Shown: in pieces, positions 44,510-52,002 of the stretch
Position numbering within the stretch: the first letter of the stretch is position 1
Layout: each line of letters begins with the position of its first letter
Assembly (NCBI GenBank): GCA_002067095.1
Contig: MVQD01000062.1
Coordinates: forward strand, 1-57,466
Direction of reading: 5' to 3'
Length of the DNA stretch: 57,466 nt
Origin: Methanoregulaceae archaeon PtaB.Bin056
GTDB taxonomy: Archaea > Halobacteriota > Methanomicrobia > Methanomicrobiales > Methanospirillaceae
Made by a program: the position numbers and the translations under genes
The notes under the pieces: generated by a model
Database searches by the model: none
What the model saw: the letters and a program-made list of their open reading frames with translations, nothing else
Told to the model about the DNA's origin: nothing

Positions 44510-45472
44510 GTGATCCCCGGATGGATGTATCGTTACACCCTCCCTGATATAGCTGCCCTCAAGGAGAGGAAAGATTACGAGGGGCTGACACGGGCACTGC
44601 GTAACCGCGATATCAATGTTCAGTGGAGAGCAGCACAGGCGCTCGGAGAGATCGGTGAAGAGAGCGTGGCATATCTCATCCGTGACTTAGAGAATACCCG
44701 GAGCAAAGAGGCCCGACTTGGCATCATCGAGGCGCTCGGCATGATCAGGGATCAGAGGGCAGTCCCCTCACTGGTTGCGCAACTGGGGGACAGGAGCAAC
44801 GAGATCCGCTGGGAAGCGTCCCTGGCCCTTGGAGAGATCGGGGATTCATCTGCAATTCCGGCGCTCCGGAATGCGCTCGAGGATGAGGATAAATATGTCC
44901 GTTATGGTGCGGCCCTCTCGCTCCAAAAACTCTCGTGGGTGCCGGAGAGTGAATACGAAAAGGCGCTTTTGATGGTCGGACTTCAGGAATGGGATAGAAT
45001 CCAGGGGAAGGAGTCCGGTGTCGTCGATGCCCTGGCAAAGGCACTCCGTGACAATGACAGGAACATCCGCCTCATGGCAGTACGAACAATGGGAGTACTC
45101 AAGAAAAAGGAAGCCATTTCAGCCCTCTACCATACTATCGGCGATCAGGACGAAGAAGTCAGGTGGGAATCGGTGCAGGCAGCATCAGCATGTGGTCTCC
45201 CAATGCGCTATCTGCCAAGAGCACTTATGAGGCGTCCCCGTTCCAGAAAAAATCCCCGTATTGCCGGATTCCTGAACTTCATGGTTCCCGGGATGGGATA
45301 CTTCTACCTTGGGTTATGGTGGGGTATCCTGATATTCCAGCTCGATATATACGCGACACTGTTCATTTACACAACAACCGGTCAGTTTACCTCTGTTGAG
45401 ATCCTTTTCCCTCTCTATATCCTGCTCGGGATTCATGCATGGTACCTGGCAAAGAAGATGCCTGACCTCTGA
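44510..45472 (+). CDS. HEAT-repeat protein with C-terminal TM2-like membrane hairpin, copy 2
   Basis: A 320-residue paralogue of the preceding gene with the same layout: HEAT/PBS repeats (VQWRAAQALGEIGEES, ARLGIIEALGMI, IRWEASLALGEIGDSS, VRYGAALSLQKL, IRLMAVRTMGVL, VRWESVQAASACG) and a C-terminal VPGMGYFYLGLWWGI membrane region. Start is GTG 44510, preceded at 9 bases by GGGAGG; ATG 44525 is the alternative, and the frame remains open to 44426. The two copies differ enough in the membrane part to indicate an old duplication. Both end in -R/KxxPD(I/L). Function unknown. Confidence 0.8.
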   Translation: MIPGWMYRYTLPDIAALKERKDYEGLTRALRNRDINVQWRAAQALGEIGEESVAYLIRDLENTRSKEARLGIIEALGMIRDQRAVPSLVAQLGDRSNEIRWEASLALGEIGDSSAIPALRNALEDEDKYVRYGAALSLQKLSWVPESEYEKALLMVGLQEWDRIQGKESGVVDALAKALRDNDRNIRLMAVRTMGVLKKKEAISALYHTIGDQDEEVRWESVQAASACGLPMRYLPRALMRRPRSRKNPRIAGFLNFMVPGMGYFYLGLWWGILIFQLDIYATLFIYTTTGQFTSVEILFPLYILLGIHAWYLAKKMPDL

Positions 45473-45534
45473 AATGCCCCCAAAAGAAAACAATTGCACC
45501 TTCGCAGGCCCAAGGGCAATGAAAAAAAGAGGGA

Positions 45535-45825
45535 TTATCGCTCTTCAATGAATTTCTTCAGCTCGGCGAACATAAAGTCCTGAACTTTCTCCATGACAGG
45601 ACGCGTCCCCCGGAACGCAAGGAGTTCCCGCTCGTCTCCATCCATGTTTGCAAAGTGGAGCCGTTGTTTTCGTTCCACAAGCTCCACATCGAATTTCTGA
45701 ATGATATCCGCGATGATCGAGCGCGGCACACCGGGAGGTATCAGGAGATCGAAAAGTTCTTTCTCAGCTTCTGTACTGCTCCCGGCCTTATTGGGCGAAT
45801 TTTCCTGGTTTTTCTCCTCTGTCAT
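45535..45825 (-). CDS. Small conserved-looking protein downstream of mmp14
   Basis: A 96-residue acidic protein with a disordered polar N-terminus (about 1-20, rich in E, N, K, S) followed by a compact alpha/beta part: LFDLLIPPGVPRSIIADI, then VELVERKQRLHFANMDG and LLAFRGTRPVMEKVQDFMF. I do not recognise a family. It starts 10 bases after the marker-14 stop, so it is almost certainly co-transcribed with it, and may help that protein. The 62-base gap to the convergent HEAT gene holds only A-rich sequence. Confidence 0.75.
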   Translation of the reverse strand: MTEEKNQENSPNKAGSSTEAEKELFDLLIPPGVPRSIIADIIQKFDVELVERKQRLHFANMDGDERELLAFRGTRPVMEKVQDFMFAELKKFIEER

Positions 45826-45835
45826 CCCGATCTCC

Positions 45836-47335
45836 TCATTTACCGATCTTTATTCTTCTTGCCATGATGCAGGGACCACCCCGTACCCCCCCGATTGGTG
45901 TCTTCGGTTTTCCGAGCGAGTTCATGCACCGTCCCATCAGCGCCGCACCCCTTGCAAGTCCGTCGTCAACAAAGACCAGGCGGTCATTCGGGTTGTCGAA
46001 GAACTTCCTCTCGGCGATCCCTTCAAGGATATAATCAGGTTTCCTCCCGGAAATAGCTGCCCTCCCGGTGAACCCGATGCTGGAGTTCGGCAATACATGG
46101 CCCTGCTCTGCTGCCACGTCCACGAGGCGCAGCGCCATGCGTGCACATACGCGGTCGATGACTTCATTGACGATGTTCAGGCCGTGCTTCGTGTAGATCT
46201 CCCTGCCGAGTTCCAGCAGTGCAGGGAGGTTGCTCCCATTCTCCCCGGCATCGCAGCCGATGAGTGCCACCCCAGACTCTTTTGCGACGTCTGCGTAGAC
46301 AGGGACCCTGCCGAACCTGCGCCGGTCGGGGGGCACCAGGCGGATATCGATCAACTCGTGGGCGCGATCAACATAGCGTTTTACGACATCACTCTGGCCT
46401 TTCAGGGAGAAATCGCTGATGACGCTCCGGTCTCCGAACACGTCGAGCGCCGTCCCGGTATGGGGATCCACGAGTCCGGTGCCTTTGACGATCGCATCAG
46501 GGATGGCCCCGGCAAGGCCGCAAAAGTTCCCCACGGTCTTTGCAAAGGGGTTCTTCTCATCGGGAGCCACGTCGCTTGTAATTCGCCCATCTAGGGTGGT
46601 CCCGAAGTCGATCGAGATGCAGGGGTTCCGGAAGTCGACGGGGGTCCACTTCGCGCCTTCCTTTATTCCCGCCATCGCGAGCTCCCCCTCCATCTCGTTT
46701 GCCACCATCTCGACCCCAGTGCTCCCCACAGGGGGAATAACCCCTGCAACAGCCCCGATGAAGACCACCTTGTCAGCATAACTGAATGGCTGGAGCTTTT
46801 GGGCCTGGTTGGCTTTCGACATGGGTGGAGTCATCTTCCTTGGAGGCACTCCCGCAAGCAGGCAGCCGTTTGCAAGGGCCAGGACGAACTCCCCCACCTG
46901 GTCAGGGGAGTCCATCGCCGCCACCACACCGGTACTCCTCACGACAAAGTCAAGGTCCTTCTGAATGTCCAGGTGCACATCCCGGTGGCATTCGACCAGT
47001 GTATCCCTCACAAGCTCGGTGACAGATTCCCTTGTCAGCTTTGTCCCGTCGAGAGTCTCGCCAAACACCTCTTCGCCGGGCTTTGGCTTGCGGACGTCCC
47101 TGCTCATCTTGACGGTCTTATGGATGACGTAACTCATCCCGGTCTCGAGGTTCACGCCGGTAAGGATGCACTTCGTGGTGGTATTTCCCATCTCCACAGA
47201 GGCAACAATAAAATATGGTTTTATCTTGAATTCCGGAACATATACGCCAGGACCGTGCGCGATTGAGGGGGGTGGGGGGCTCTCCACGATATGTGGCCTG
47301 GGCTTGAAAAAGCGGTCAAAAAAACGCGCACACAT
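45836..47335 (-). CDS. Methanogenesis marker protein 14 (ASKHA-fold ATPase-like)
   Basis: A 499-residue protein of the methanogen-specific marker 14 family. It has ASKHA (actin/Hsp70-like) phosphate-binding loops: EMGNTTTKC near 48-56 and SIDFGTTLDGR near 244-254, plus a DDGLARGAALMGR stretch near 462. These resemble the reductive activators of corrinoid proteins (RACo/RamA-like ASKHA part), but no ferredoxin domain or iron-sulfur motif is seen. Family function is not established; a role in ATP-driven activation of a methanogenesis enzyme is inference. A strong TATA box sits just 26-37 bases upstream, so the mRNA is leaderless; there is no Shine-Dalgarno. Confidence 0.88.
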   Translation of the reverse strand: MCARFFDRFFKPRPHIVESPPPPSIAHGPGVYVPEFKIKPYFIVASVEMGNTTTKCILTGVNLETGMSYVIHKTVKMSRDVRKPKPGEEVFGETLDGTKLTRESVTELVRDTLVECHRDVHLDIQKDLDFVVRSTGVVAAMDSPDQVGEFVLALANGCLLAGVPPRKMTPPMSKANQAQKLQPFSYADKVVFIGAVAGVIPPVGSTGVEMVANEMEGELAMAGIKEGAKWTPVDFRNPCISIDFGTTLDGRITSDVAPDEKNPFAKTVGNFCGLAGAIPDAIVKGTGLVDPHTGTALDVFGDRSVISDFSLKGQSDVVKRYVDRAHELIDIRLVPPDRRRFGRVPVYADVAKESGVALIGCDAGENGSNLPALLELGREIYTKHGLNIVNEVIDRVCARMALRLVDVAAEQGHVLPNSSIGFTGRAAISGRKPDYILEGIAERKFFDNPNDRLVFVDDGLARGAALMGRCMNSLGKPKTPIGGVRGGPCIMARRIKIGK

Positions 47336-47360
47336 AGTATCGAATGGGATGCTTGACCGG

Positions 47361-47372
47361 CATATATCTTTC
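47361..47372 (-). promoter_or_regulatory. BRE/TATA promoter of mmp14 (leaderless)
   Basis: The minus strand reads CGAAAGATATATG (BRE CGAAA then TATA), with the TATA centre about 29 bases from the ATG at 47335. This is the textbook archaeal element and implies that the transcript begins at or just before the start codon. Confidence 0.65.
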
Positions 47373-47482
47373 GATTTACACCTTTAACATCAGTTTCCGG
47401 TTATTCCCCCGCATTCTGAAGCACTTTTTTTTTTTGGCGGGAAGTGATGGGGTGCCATACCCGCATCCGCTTCCCGTCCCCC

Positions 47483-48472
47483 TCACCCGGAGAAGTGAAG
47501 TCGGCACCCTGAGACCACAAAGAGGAACGCGCCAAAGCCAAGGCAGACGGAACCGGCAAGGAGTATCAGGCCTATATACGGTATCCTGAAGGCTATCTGC
47601 AGGATTACAAAGCCTATCATGAACTGCTGCCATGCGTTCGTTCTCCACCCGAGCCTATCCCAGATAAGGGAGCCAAGTGATGAAGATACGAAGAGCGTCG
47701 AAAAAAGGAGGCCGGCGAAGAGAAATGCGAAGATGCAGATCGCGAGGGGAAGTCCGACGACAGTAACAGCAAGGAGGACTCCAAGCACTGAACCTCCCAG
47801 GACGCCACCCATCCCTGCAAGCACATTCAGCAGGGGCCGGGCCCTTACCCGGGCTTCGACTGCGAGGTAGGGCTCCGGTGCGAACCTGATCGCCAGGAGT
47901 CCAAGGATGGCCAAACCGAGAGAGAAGAGGATAAGTGCAAGAGAGAGTATTCCCAGTATCGTGTTTCTGAACGACGCGTTGTCCCTCTTGTAGGTGAGGT
48001 GACGTTCCGTCCCGGCTGAAGTGAAGTCCTCGCTTGAAACAGTGAGGATTCCTTTCACCTCTCCGTAGTGGAACACCCGGCCACCGGACACCAGCGCATC
48101 GGCACCTACCGTTGCACTTCTGGTGATATTTACCTCGCCCGCGTGCACAAGCGCGTTCGTTCCCACGCTGCTGTTCAGGGTGACCACCCCGCCGGCGAGG
48201 AGGACTTTTCCTCCGACCGGGGCATTGAGAGTGATCGTCCCTCCTGCAGCAATCACATCGCCCTCAATCGGTGCATTGATCTCTATCTCGCCACCGGCGG
48301 CAATGAGACTCCGGACCGGGGCATTTACTGCCACCTTTCCGCCTGCTGCGATGACGTCATCGTCTACCGGTTGGTTCAGCAGAACCTGGTCGCTGCTCTC
48401 TGTGACGAGGGCCGGGACGGCACATGGGAGCAGAAGTACGAGAAGGACGAACACGATGAATGACCTGGTCAT
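47483..48472 (-). CDS. Bactofilin-like (polymer-forming) beta-helix protein with membrane domain
   Basis: A 329-residue protein with a signal peptide (1-21), a right-handed beta-helix made of about eight short repeats (VNAPVRSLIAAGGEIEI, NAPIEGDVIAAGGTITL, NAPVGGKVLLAGGVVTL and so on), and four or more transmembrane helices from about 170. The repeat pattern matches polymer-forming (bactofilin-like) proteins, here facing outward and fused to a membrane domain. The ATG at 48472 begins the signal peptide, though the frame opens 32 codons earlier. It may scaffold the cell envelope; this is inferred. Confidence 0.8.
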   Translation of the reverse strand: MTRSFIVFVLLVLLLPCAVPALVTESSDQVLLNQPVDDDVIAAGGKVAVNAPVRSLIAAGGEIEINAPIEGDVIAAGGTITLNAPVGGKVLLAGGVVTLNSSVGTNALVHAGEVNITRSATVGADALVSGGRVFHYGEVKGILTVSSEDFTSAGTERHLTYKRDNASFRNTILGILSLALILFSLGLAILGLLAIRFAPEPYLAVEARVRARPLLNVLAGMGGVLGGSVLGVLLAVTVVGLPLAICIFAFLFAGLLFSTLFVSSSLGSLIWDRLGWRTNAWQQFMIGFVILQIAFRIPYIGLILLAGSVCLGFGAFLFVVSGCRLHFSG

Positions 48473-48601
48473 GCAGAGAGAATAAGCGCGCCATATGAGA
48501 ATAGTATCGGAAAAAATATGGGAGTGGGTTCCTTTACCTGCAGATCGTACCCGACTCCCAAATGACAATATTTAAATGGAGGCTGGAAGAAATGGCGATA
48601 C

Positions 48602-48805
48602 ATGGAGATGCGTGACCCCAGGGGGTGGGTCTTTTATTACCTTATCTGTTTTGTTGCACTCCTGTGGGTAGGATTTCTCACTGCCCAGGGGGTCATGATC
48701 TTTGTCAGCCTCTTCCTTACTCTCATAGTGCTTGGGTTTTCTGCCATCCTCTGCGTGATGCTGGTGCTGGAGTTGAAGGAAGAAAAAAAGACGGAAACGC
48801 GATGA
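48602..48805 (+). CDS. 67-residue two-pass membrane protein
   Basis: The frame MEMRDPRGWVFYYLICF... encodes two hydrophobic helices (about 9-30 and 33-56) and a highly charged C-terminal tail (LELKEEKKTETR). It has no recognised family. It is flanked by a second small membrane-protein gene 86 bases downstream in the same orientation. A lone ATG-spaced reading frame with such a clean hydrophobic profile is likely real. ATG 48602 and ATG 48608 are both possible. Confidence 0.65.
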   Translation: MEMRDPRGWVFYYLICFVALLWVGFLTAQGVMIFVSLFLTLIVLGFSAILCVMLVLELKEEKKTETR

Positions 48806-48891
48806 AGTGATGGATCTCTGCAAATATACCCGTGGAATGGAAATGTCATCCTTTATGTAGTCTGAAACACCACCATCCATTGGAGGGGAGC

Positions 48892-49137
48892 ATGAGGACC
48901 AGTTCCTTTACCATCCTGATGATTGTGCTCCTGATGATCATCATTATACTTGCACTCATCGTGATCATCGGCCTCACCGCGATGCTTGGCACGGGGAGCA
49001 CCTCCGGAGAAGAGACCGGCCCCATCATGCAGTTCGTGGCCATTGGTCAGGAACAGATGCTCTCATTCTTCGACTTCCTCCAGCAGTGGTTCAACTACCT
49101 CATTACCCAGATCCAGAAACTCTCTGAAGTGATCTAG
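48892..49137 (+). CDS. 81-residue single-pass membrane protein
   Basis: Starting at ATG 48892 after GGAGGGGAGC, a strong ribosome site, this encodes a very hydrophobic N-terminal helix (FTILMIVLLMIIIILALIVI and on), a short Gly/Ser/Thr linker, and an amphipathic helix rich in F, Q, L and I at the C-terminus. The layout suggests an anchored extracellular or cytoplasmic helix. No family was recognised. The frame opens 20 codons earlier, but the ribosome site decides the start. Confidence 0.72.
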   Translation: MRTSSFTILMIVLLMIIIILALIVIIGLTAMLGTGSTSGEETGPIMQFVAIGQEQMLSFFDFLQQWFNYLITQIQKLSEVI

Positions 49138-49247
49138 CGGGACGCATGCAGTGCCTGCCGGATCTGCGAGGTTCCCCTGCTGATAGGGTTATATCCCGTG
49201 TGAGCCATCTCACTATTAAGGAGCCGGGTCTCCCCGGGTGTGGATAG

Positions 49248-49526
49248 ATGCGGATGGAACATGTGAAAGGCAGGCGGAGAGGAGAGATCATCCTGTATGC
49301 GCTCTCGACCTGCGGGTGGTGCGCGAAGACAAGAAAACTCCTCGACGATCTTGGGGTCGAGTATTCGTATACTTATGTTGACCGTCTGCCCCCAATCGAG
49401 ATGGAGGACGCGATCCGGGAAGTGGAGAAATACAACCCCAGCGGGTCATTTCCCACCCTGGTGATCGATGGTTCAAGGGCAATTGTCGGCTTCAGGGAAG
49501 CCGAGATCCGTGAGGCGCTGAAATGA
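49248..49526 (+). CDS. Glutaredoxin-like (NrdH-like) thiol-disulfide protein
   Basis: A 92-residue thioredoxin-fold protein with redox motif C22-G-W-C25, cis-Pro in SFPTLVI and the GFREAE segment of glutaredoxin/NrdH proteins. Both cysteines of a dithiol glutaredoxin are present. The stop overlaps the next gene by 4 bases, so it is made with the disulfide reductase that follows. In Methanosarcina barkeri a similar pair passes electrons from ferredoxin to class III ribonucleotide reductase, so the same may hold here, though no reductase gene is in the window. An alternative start is ATG 49254. Confidence 0.88.
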   Translation: MRMEHVKGRRRGEIILYALSTCGWCAKTRKLLDDLGVEYSYTYVDRLPPIEMEDAIREVEKYNPSGSFPTLVIDGSRAIVGFREAEIREALK

Positions 49527-50029
49527 CAGCCGAGGGGATCCCTGATGAGACAGTCAGCGTGAGAATGGAGGAGATCCGAAAGGCCGCGGAGGATGGGGGG
49601 TATATCCTGAACCCGGATCCGGATTTTGTCAGATCACTGGTAGCCGGGATATGCGTCAATGAACAGCGCTATGGATATGCTGCCTGCCCCTGCCGCCTTG
49701 CATCGGGAAACAGGGAGGAGGACCTGGATATCATCTGCCCGTGTGACTACCGTGACCCTGACCTGAACGACTTCGGGGCCTGCTACTGCGCGCTGTACGT
49801 ATCGGCAGGAGTTGCAGCAGGAACCGTGCAGGCCCCCTGTGTCCCCGAGCGCCGGCCTGCGCGCCAGCAGAGAAAGAAGGCGAGAGAGAGCAGCGCAACC
49901 ATCGCCGGGAAGGTATCAATGCCTGTCTGGCGGTGCAGGGTATGCGGATACCTCTGCGCACGCGAAAACCCGCCCCTTGTCTGCCCCATTTGCAAGGCTT
50001 CCCAGGACAGGTTTGTCCGTTTCATGTAA
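49523..50029 (+). CDS. Ferredoxin:disulfide reductase (FTR-beta-like) fused to rubredoxin
   Basis: A 168-residue iron-sulfur protein. The first domain is the ferredoxin:thioredoxin reductase catalytic subunit: CPC at 55-57, CPC at 72-74 and CYC at 87-89 (plant enzymes have CHC there), supplying four cluster ligands and a redox-active Cys pair. The C-terminal domain (about 136-168) is rubredoxin-like, [10 protein letters not shown]...CPIC, with four ligands C138, C141, C154 and C157. It reduces protein disulfides with electrons from ferredoxin; the partner glutaredoxin is the upstream overlapping gene. The Tyr for His exchange in CYC is typical of archaeal members rather than a defect. Confidence 0.9.
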   Translation: MTAEGIPDETVSVRMEEIRKAAEDGGYILNPDPDFVRSLVAGICVNEQRYGYAACPCRLASGNREEDLDIICPCDYRDPDLNDFGACYCALYVSAGVAAGTVQAPCVPERRPARQQRKKARESSATIAGKVSMPVWRCRVCGYLCARENPPLVCPICKASQDRFVRFM

Positions 50030-50138
50030 TGCCTGCGATGAAACTTACGCGCATGCAGGAGCATTGAGGAGGTGGACCTGATGTTTTCGATATCCCATTG
50101 CGCACACTAATGTAGGATACTTCACCAACCTGTATACC

Positions 50139-50486
50139 ATGGCAGAGACCATCCTGATCGAAGTAGTAGGCCTCAAAGACTCGGACTGCTCGCCGTTTCC
50201 ATGCGATATGACAAGGACCTGCGGGCTCTATGACTGCCATCCCACTGGAAAGCTGGTGCCTGCATTCGAGGCATTGAATAAAGAACTCCAGGAGCAGTAC
50301 GGTCCTGCAATCCGGATGAATCTGATATTGATAGACGAGGATATGCCCGGGCATATCAGGGAGATCATCGCAACCCAATATCCCCCGCTTCCATTCATTG
50401 TCATGAACGGTAGGCTGATCCCCATGGGAAGGATCTCGCTGCCGCTGATGCAAAAAGAGATAGAAAAGATACTCGCAATCAGGTGA
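50139..50486 (+). CDS. Cys-rich thioredoxin-fold-like protein, unknown family
   Basis: A 115-residue protein. Near the N-terminus C17-x4-C22-x5-C28-x4-C33 forms a compact four-cysteine cluster that could bind metal or be redox-active; the rest (LILIDEDMPGHIREII... LPFIVMNGRLIPMGRISLPLM) has the beta-strand/cis-Pro look of a thioredoxin fold. No family name can be given. It comes 109 bases after the disulfide reductase, possibly part of the same redox group. The 3' end overlaps the convergent carbonic anhydrase gene by 8 bases. Confidence 0.75.
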   Translation: MAETILIEVVGLKDSDCSPFPCDMTRTCGLYDCHPTGKLVPAFEALNKELQEQYGPAIRMNLILIDEDMPGHIREIIATQYPPLPFIVMNGRLIPMGRISLPLMQKEIEKILAIR

Positions 50487-51060
50487 CCCTGGAGAGCTCC
50501 CCGTTCTCGAGGTCGTAATAAAGCCCGTGCACCTGGATTTTCTTCTCTTTTAATGCCGTTTTCACGATTGGGTACTGCATCAGGTGCTCGATCTGGAGCC
50601 TGACATTCTCTTTTTCAATCATCCTGGAACGTTCCCGTGCGTCCCTGGGGTTCTTTGGGGCAGGTATCTTTGCGTCGACGCGTTGCTTCGCTTCTATCGC
50701 ATAGTTCAGCCACAACGGGATGTACACGTCGTCTGATTCCTTGTCGAGTGCTTTTATCGCACCGCAGTCCGAATGTCCGCAGATGACGACATCCTTCACC
50801 TTCAGGTGCCTGATGGCATATTCGAGCACGGTCGCGAAGTTCCAGTCCTGGAGTGGTACGATATTCCCAATATTCCTGTGCATAAAGAGTGTCCCGGGCA
50901 TCGTCTGCGTGATATGCCCGGTCTGAAGCCTCGAATCGGAACACCCTATCCAGAGGACTTTAGGGCTCTGACCCTTGGTAAGCTCCTCGTGGTGTGCCTT
51001 GTTCTCCTTAAAGAAACCTTCCCTGAACTTTCTGTTGCCTTCGAGCAGTTCGTCGATCAT
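50479..51060 (-). CDS. Beta-class carbonic anhydrase
   Basis: A 193-residue enzyme interconverting carbon dioxide and bicarbonate. The beta-class zinc site is complete: Cys40 with Asp42 and Arg44 (CSDSR) and His96 and Cys99 (HSDCGA). Length is typical. The ATG at 51060 follows GGAGGTG at about 8 bases; the longer frame begins 13 codons earlier without such a site. In methanogens it may supply bicarbonate or carbon dioxide for the reactions of carbon fixation. Confidence 0.93.
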   Translation of the reverse strand: MIDELLEGNRKFREGFFKENKAHHEELTKGQSPKVLWIGCSDSRLQTGHITQTMPGTLFMHRNIGNIVPLQDWNFATVLEYAIRHLKVKDVVICGHSDCGAIKALDKESDDVYIPLWLNYAIEAKQRVDAKIPAPKNPRDARERSRMIEKENVRLQIEHLMQYPIVKTALKEKKIQVHGLYYDLENGELSRVT

Positions 51061-51172
51061 GATAAATACACCTCCGGTCTGGGCATGTCGAACCTGCACT
51101 CACCTGGATGCAGGTGTCGGTAATTGGCTTATAGAATCGCATGAGAATTAAAGATTGATATTTTGCTCTGCA

Positions 51173-51991
51173 ATGCCAGAGGTTGATGAAGAGGTTATGG
51201 ATCAAATGCAAGGTCTCCCAGGGATGTGTGAGCGCCGAGAGTCTACGATATCGCGGTTCTGGGAGATAGATTACTGCCGGGGCATCGCGATTGGAATGAT
51301 GATCACCTTTCATGTCGCATTCGACATGGCGTATTTTGGAGTCGTGGACCTCCGAGTCCAGACGGGCCCATGGAAGGCCCTGGCAGTATGCACGGCATCG
51401 CTCTTTCTTCTCCTTGTCGGCCTCTCTCTCACCATCAGCAGTGCAAGGGCACAAAAAACCCTCAGCCGCAGAGGTCTCTTTCTCAAATACCTTCGCAGAG
51501 GTGCGGGAATCATGGGTCTCGGATTTCTCCTGACGTTCCTGACATTCCTCTTGATCCCACAAGCACCGATACTTTTTGGGATACTCCATCTTATCGGGCT
51601 CTCGGTGATCCTTGCACCCCTCTATCTGCGATATACGTGGATGAACTTCTTTGCAGGACTTGCATTAATTGTCGCAGGTTGGATGATCGGGGGAATATAT
51701 GGCCCCTTGTGCCTGGTATGGCTTGGGGTACACCCGCCGGGTTTTGCGAGCCTTGACTATACCCCGGTATTTCCCTGGTTCGGCGCAGTCCTTCTCGGGG
51801 CCTGGCTTGGCCACCTGCTCTATCCGGGGGGCAGGAGGAGGTCCACGCTCTTGATTCCTGACCTTCCAGGCAGGGAAATCGTCTGTTATGCCGGCAGGCA
51901 CTCGCTGGCGATCTACCTGCTCCACCAGCCGGTCATCATTCTTATCATCCTCCTGTTGTGGTCACCGGCAGGAATGTATTCCTTCCAGTAG
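51173..51991 (+). CDS. DUF1624 membrane protein (HGSNAT-like acyltransferase family)
   Basis: A 272-residue multi-pass membrane protein. It opens its membrane core with EIDYCRGIAIGMMITFHVAFD, the typical DUF1624/heparan-alpha-glucosaminide acetyltransferase signature with catalytic His, and ends with the Y-x-G-R-H-S-L-A-I-Y-L-L-H-Q-P motif (split here) common to this group. These proteins transfer acyl groups across membranes to sugars; substrate unknown. The ATG at 51173 is chosen; the in-frame ATG at 51197 and a 51155 start are alternatives. It is divergent from carbonic anhydrase across 112 bases. Confidence 0.85.
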   Translation: MPEVDEEVMDQMQGLPGMCERRESTISRFWEIDYCRGIAIGMMITFHVAFDMAYFGVVDLRVQTGPWKALAVCTASLFLLLVGLSLTISSARAQKTLSRRGLFLKYLRRGAGIMGLGFLLTFLTFLLIPQAPILFGILHLIGLSVILAPLYLRYTWMNFFAGLALIVAGWMIGGIYGPLCLVWLGVHPPGFASLDYTPVFPWFGAVLLGAWLGHLLYPGGRRRSTLLIPDLPGREIVCYAGRHSLAIYLLHQPVIILIILLLWSPAGMYSFQ

Positions 51992-52002
51992 GTCACCCTC
52001 CA

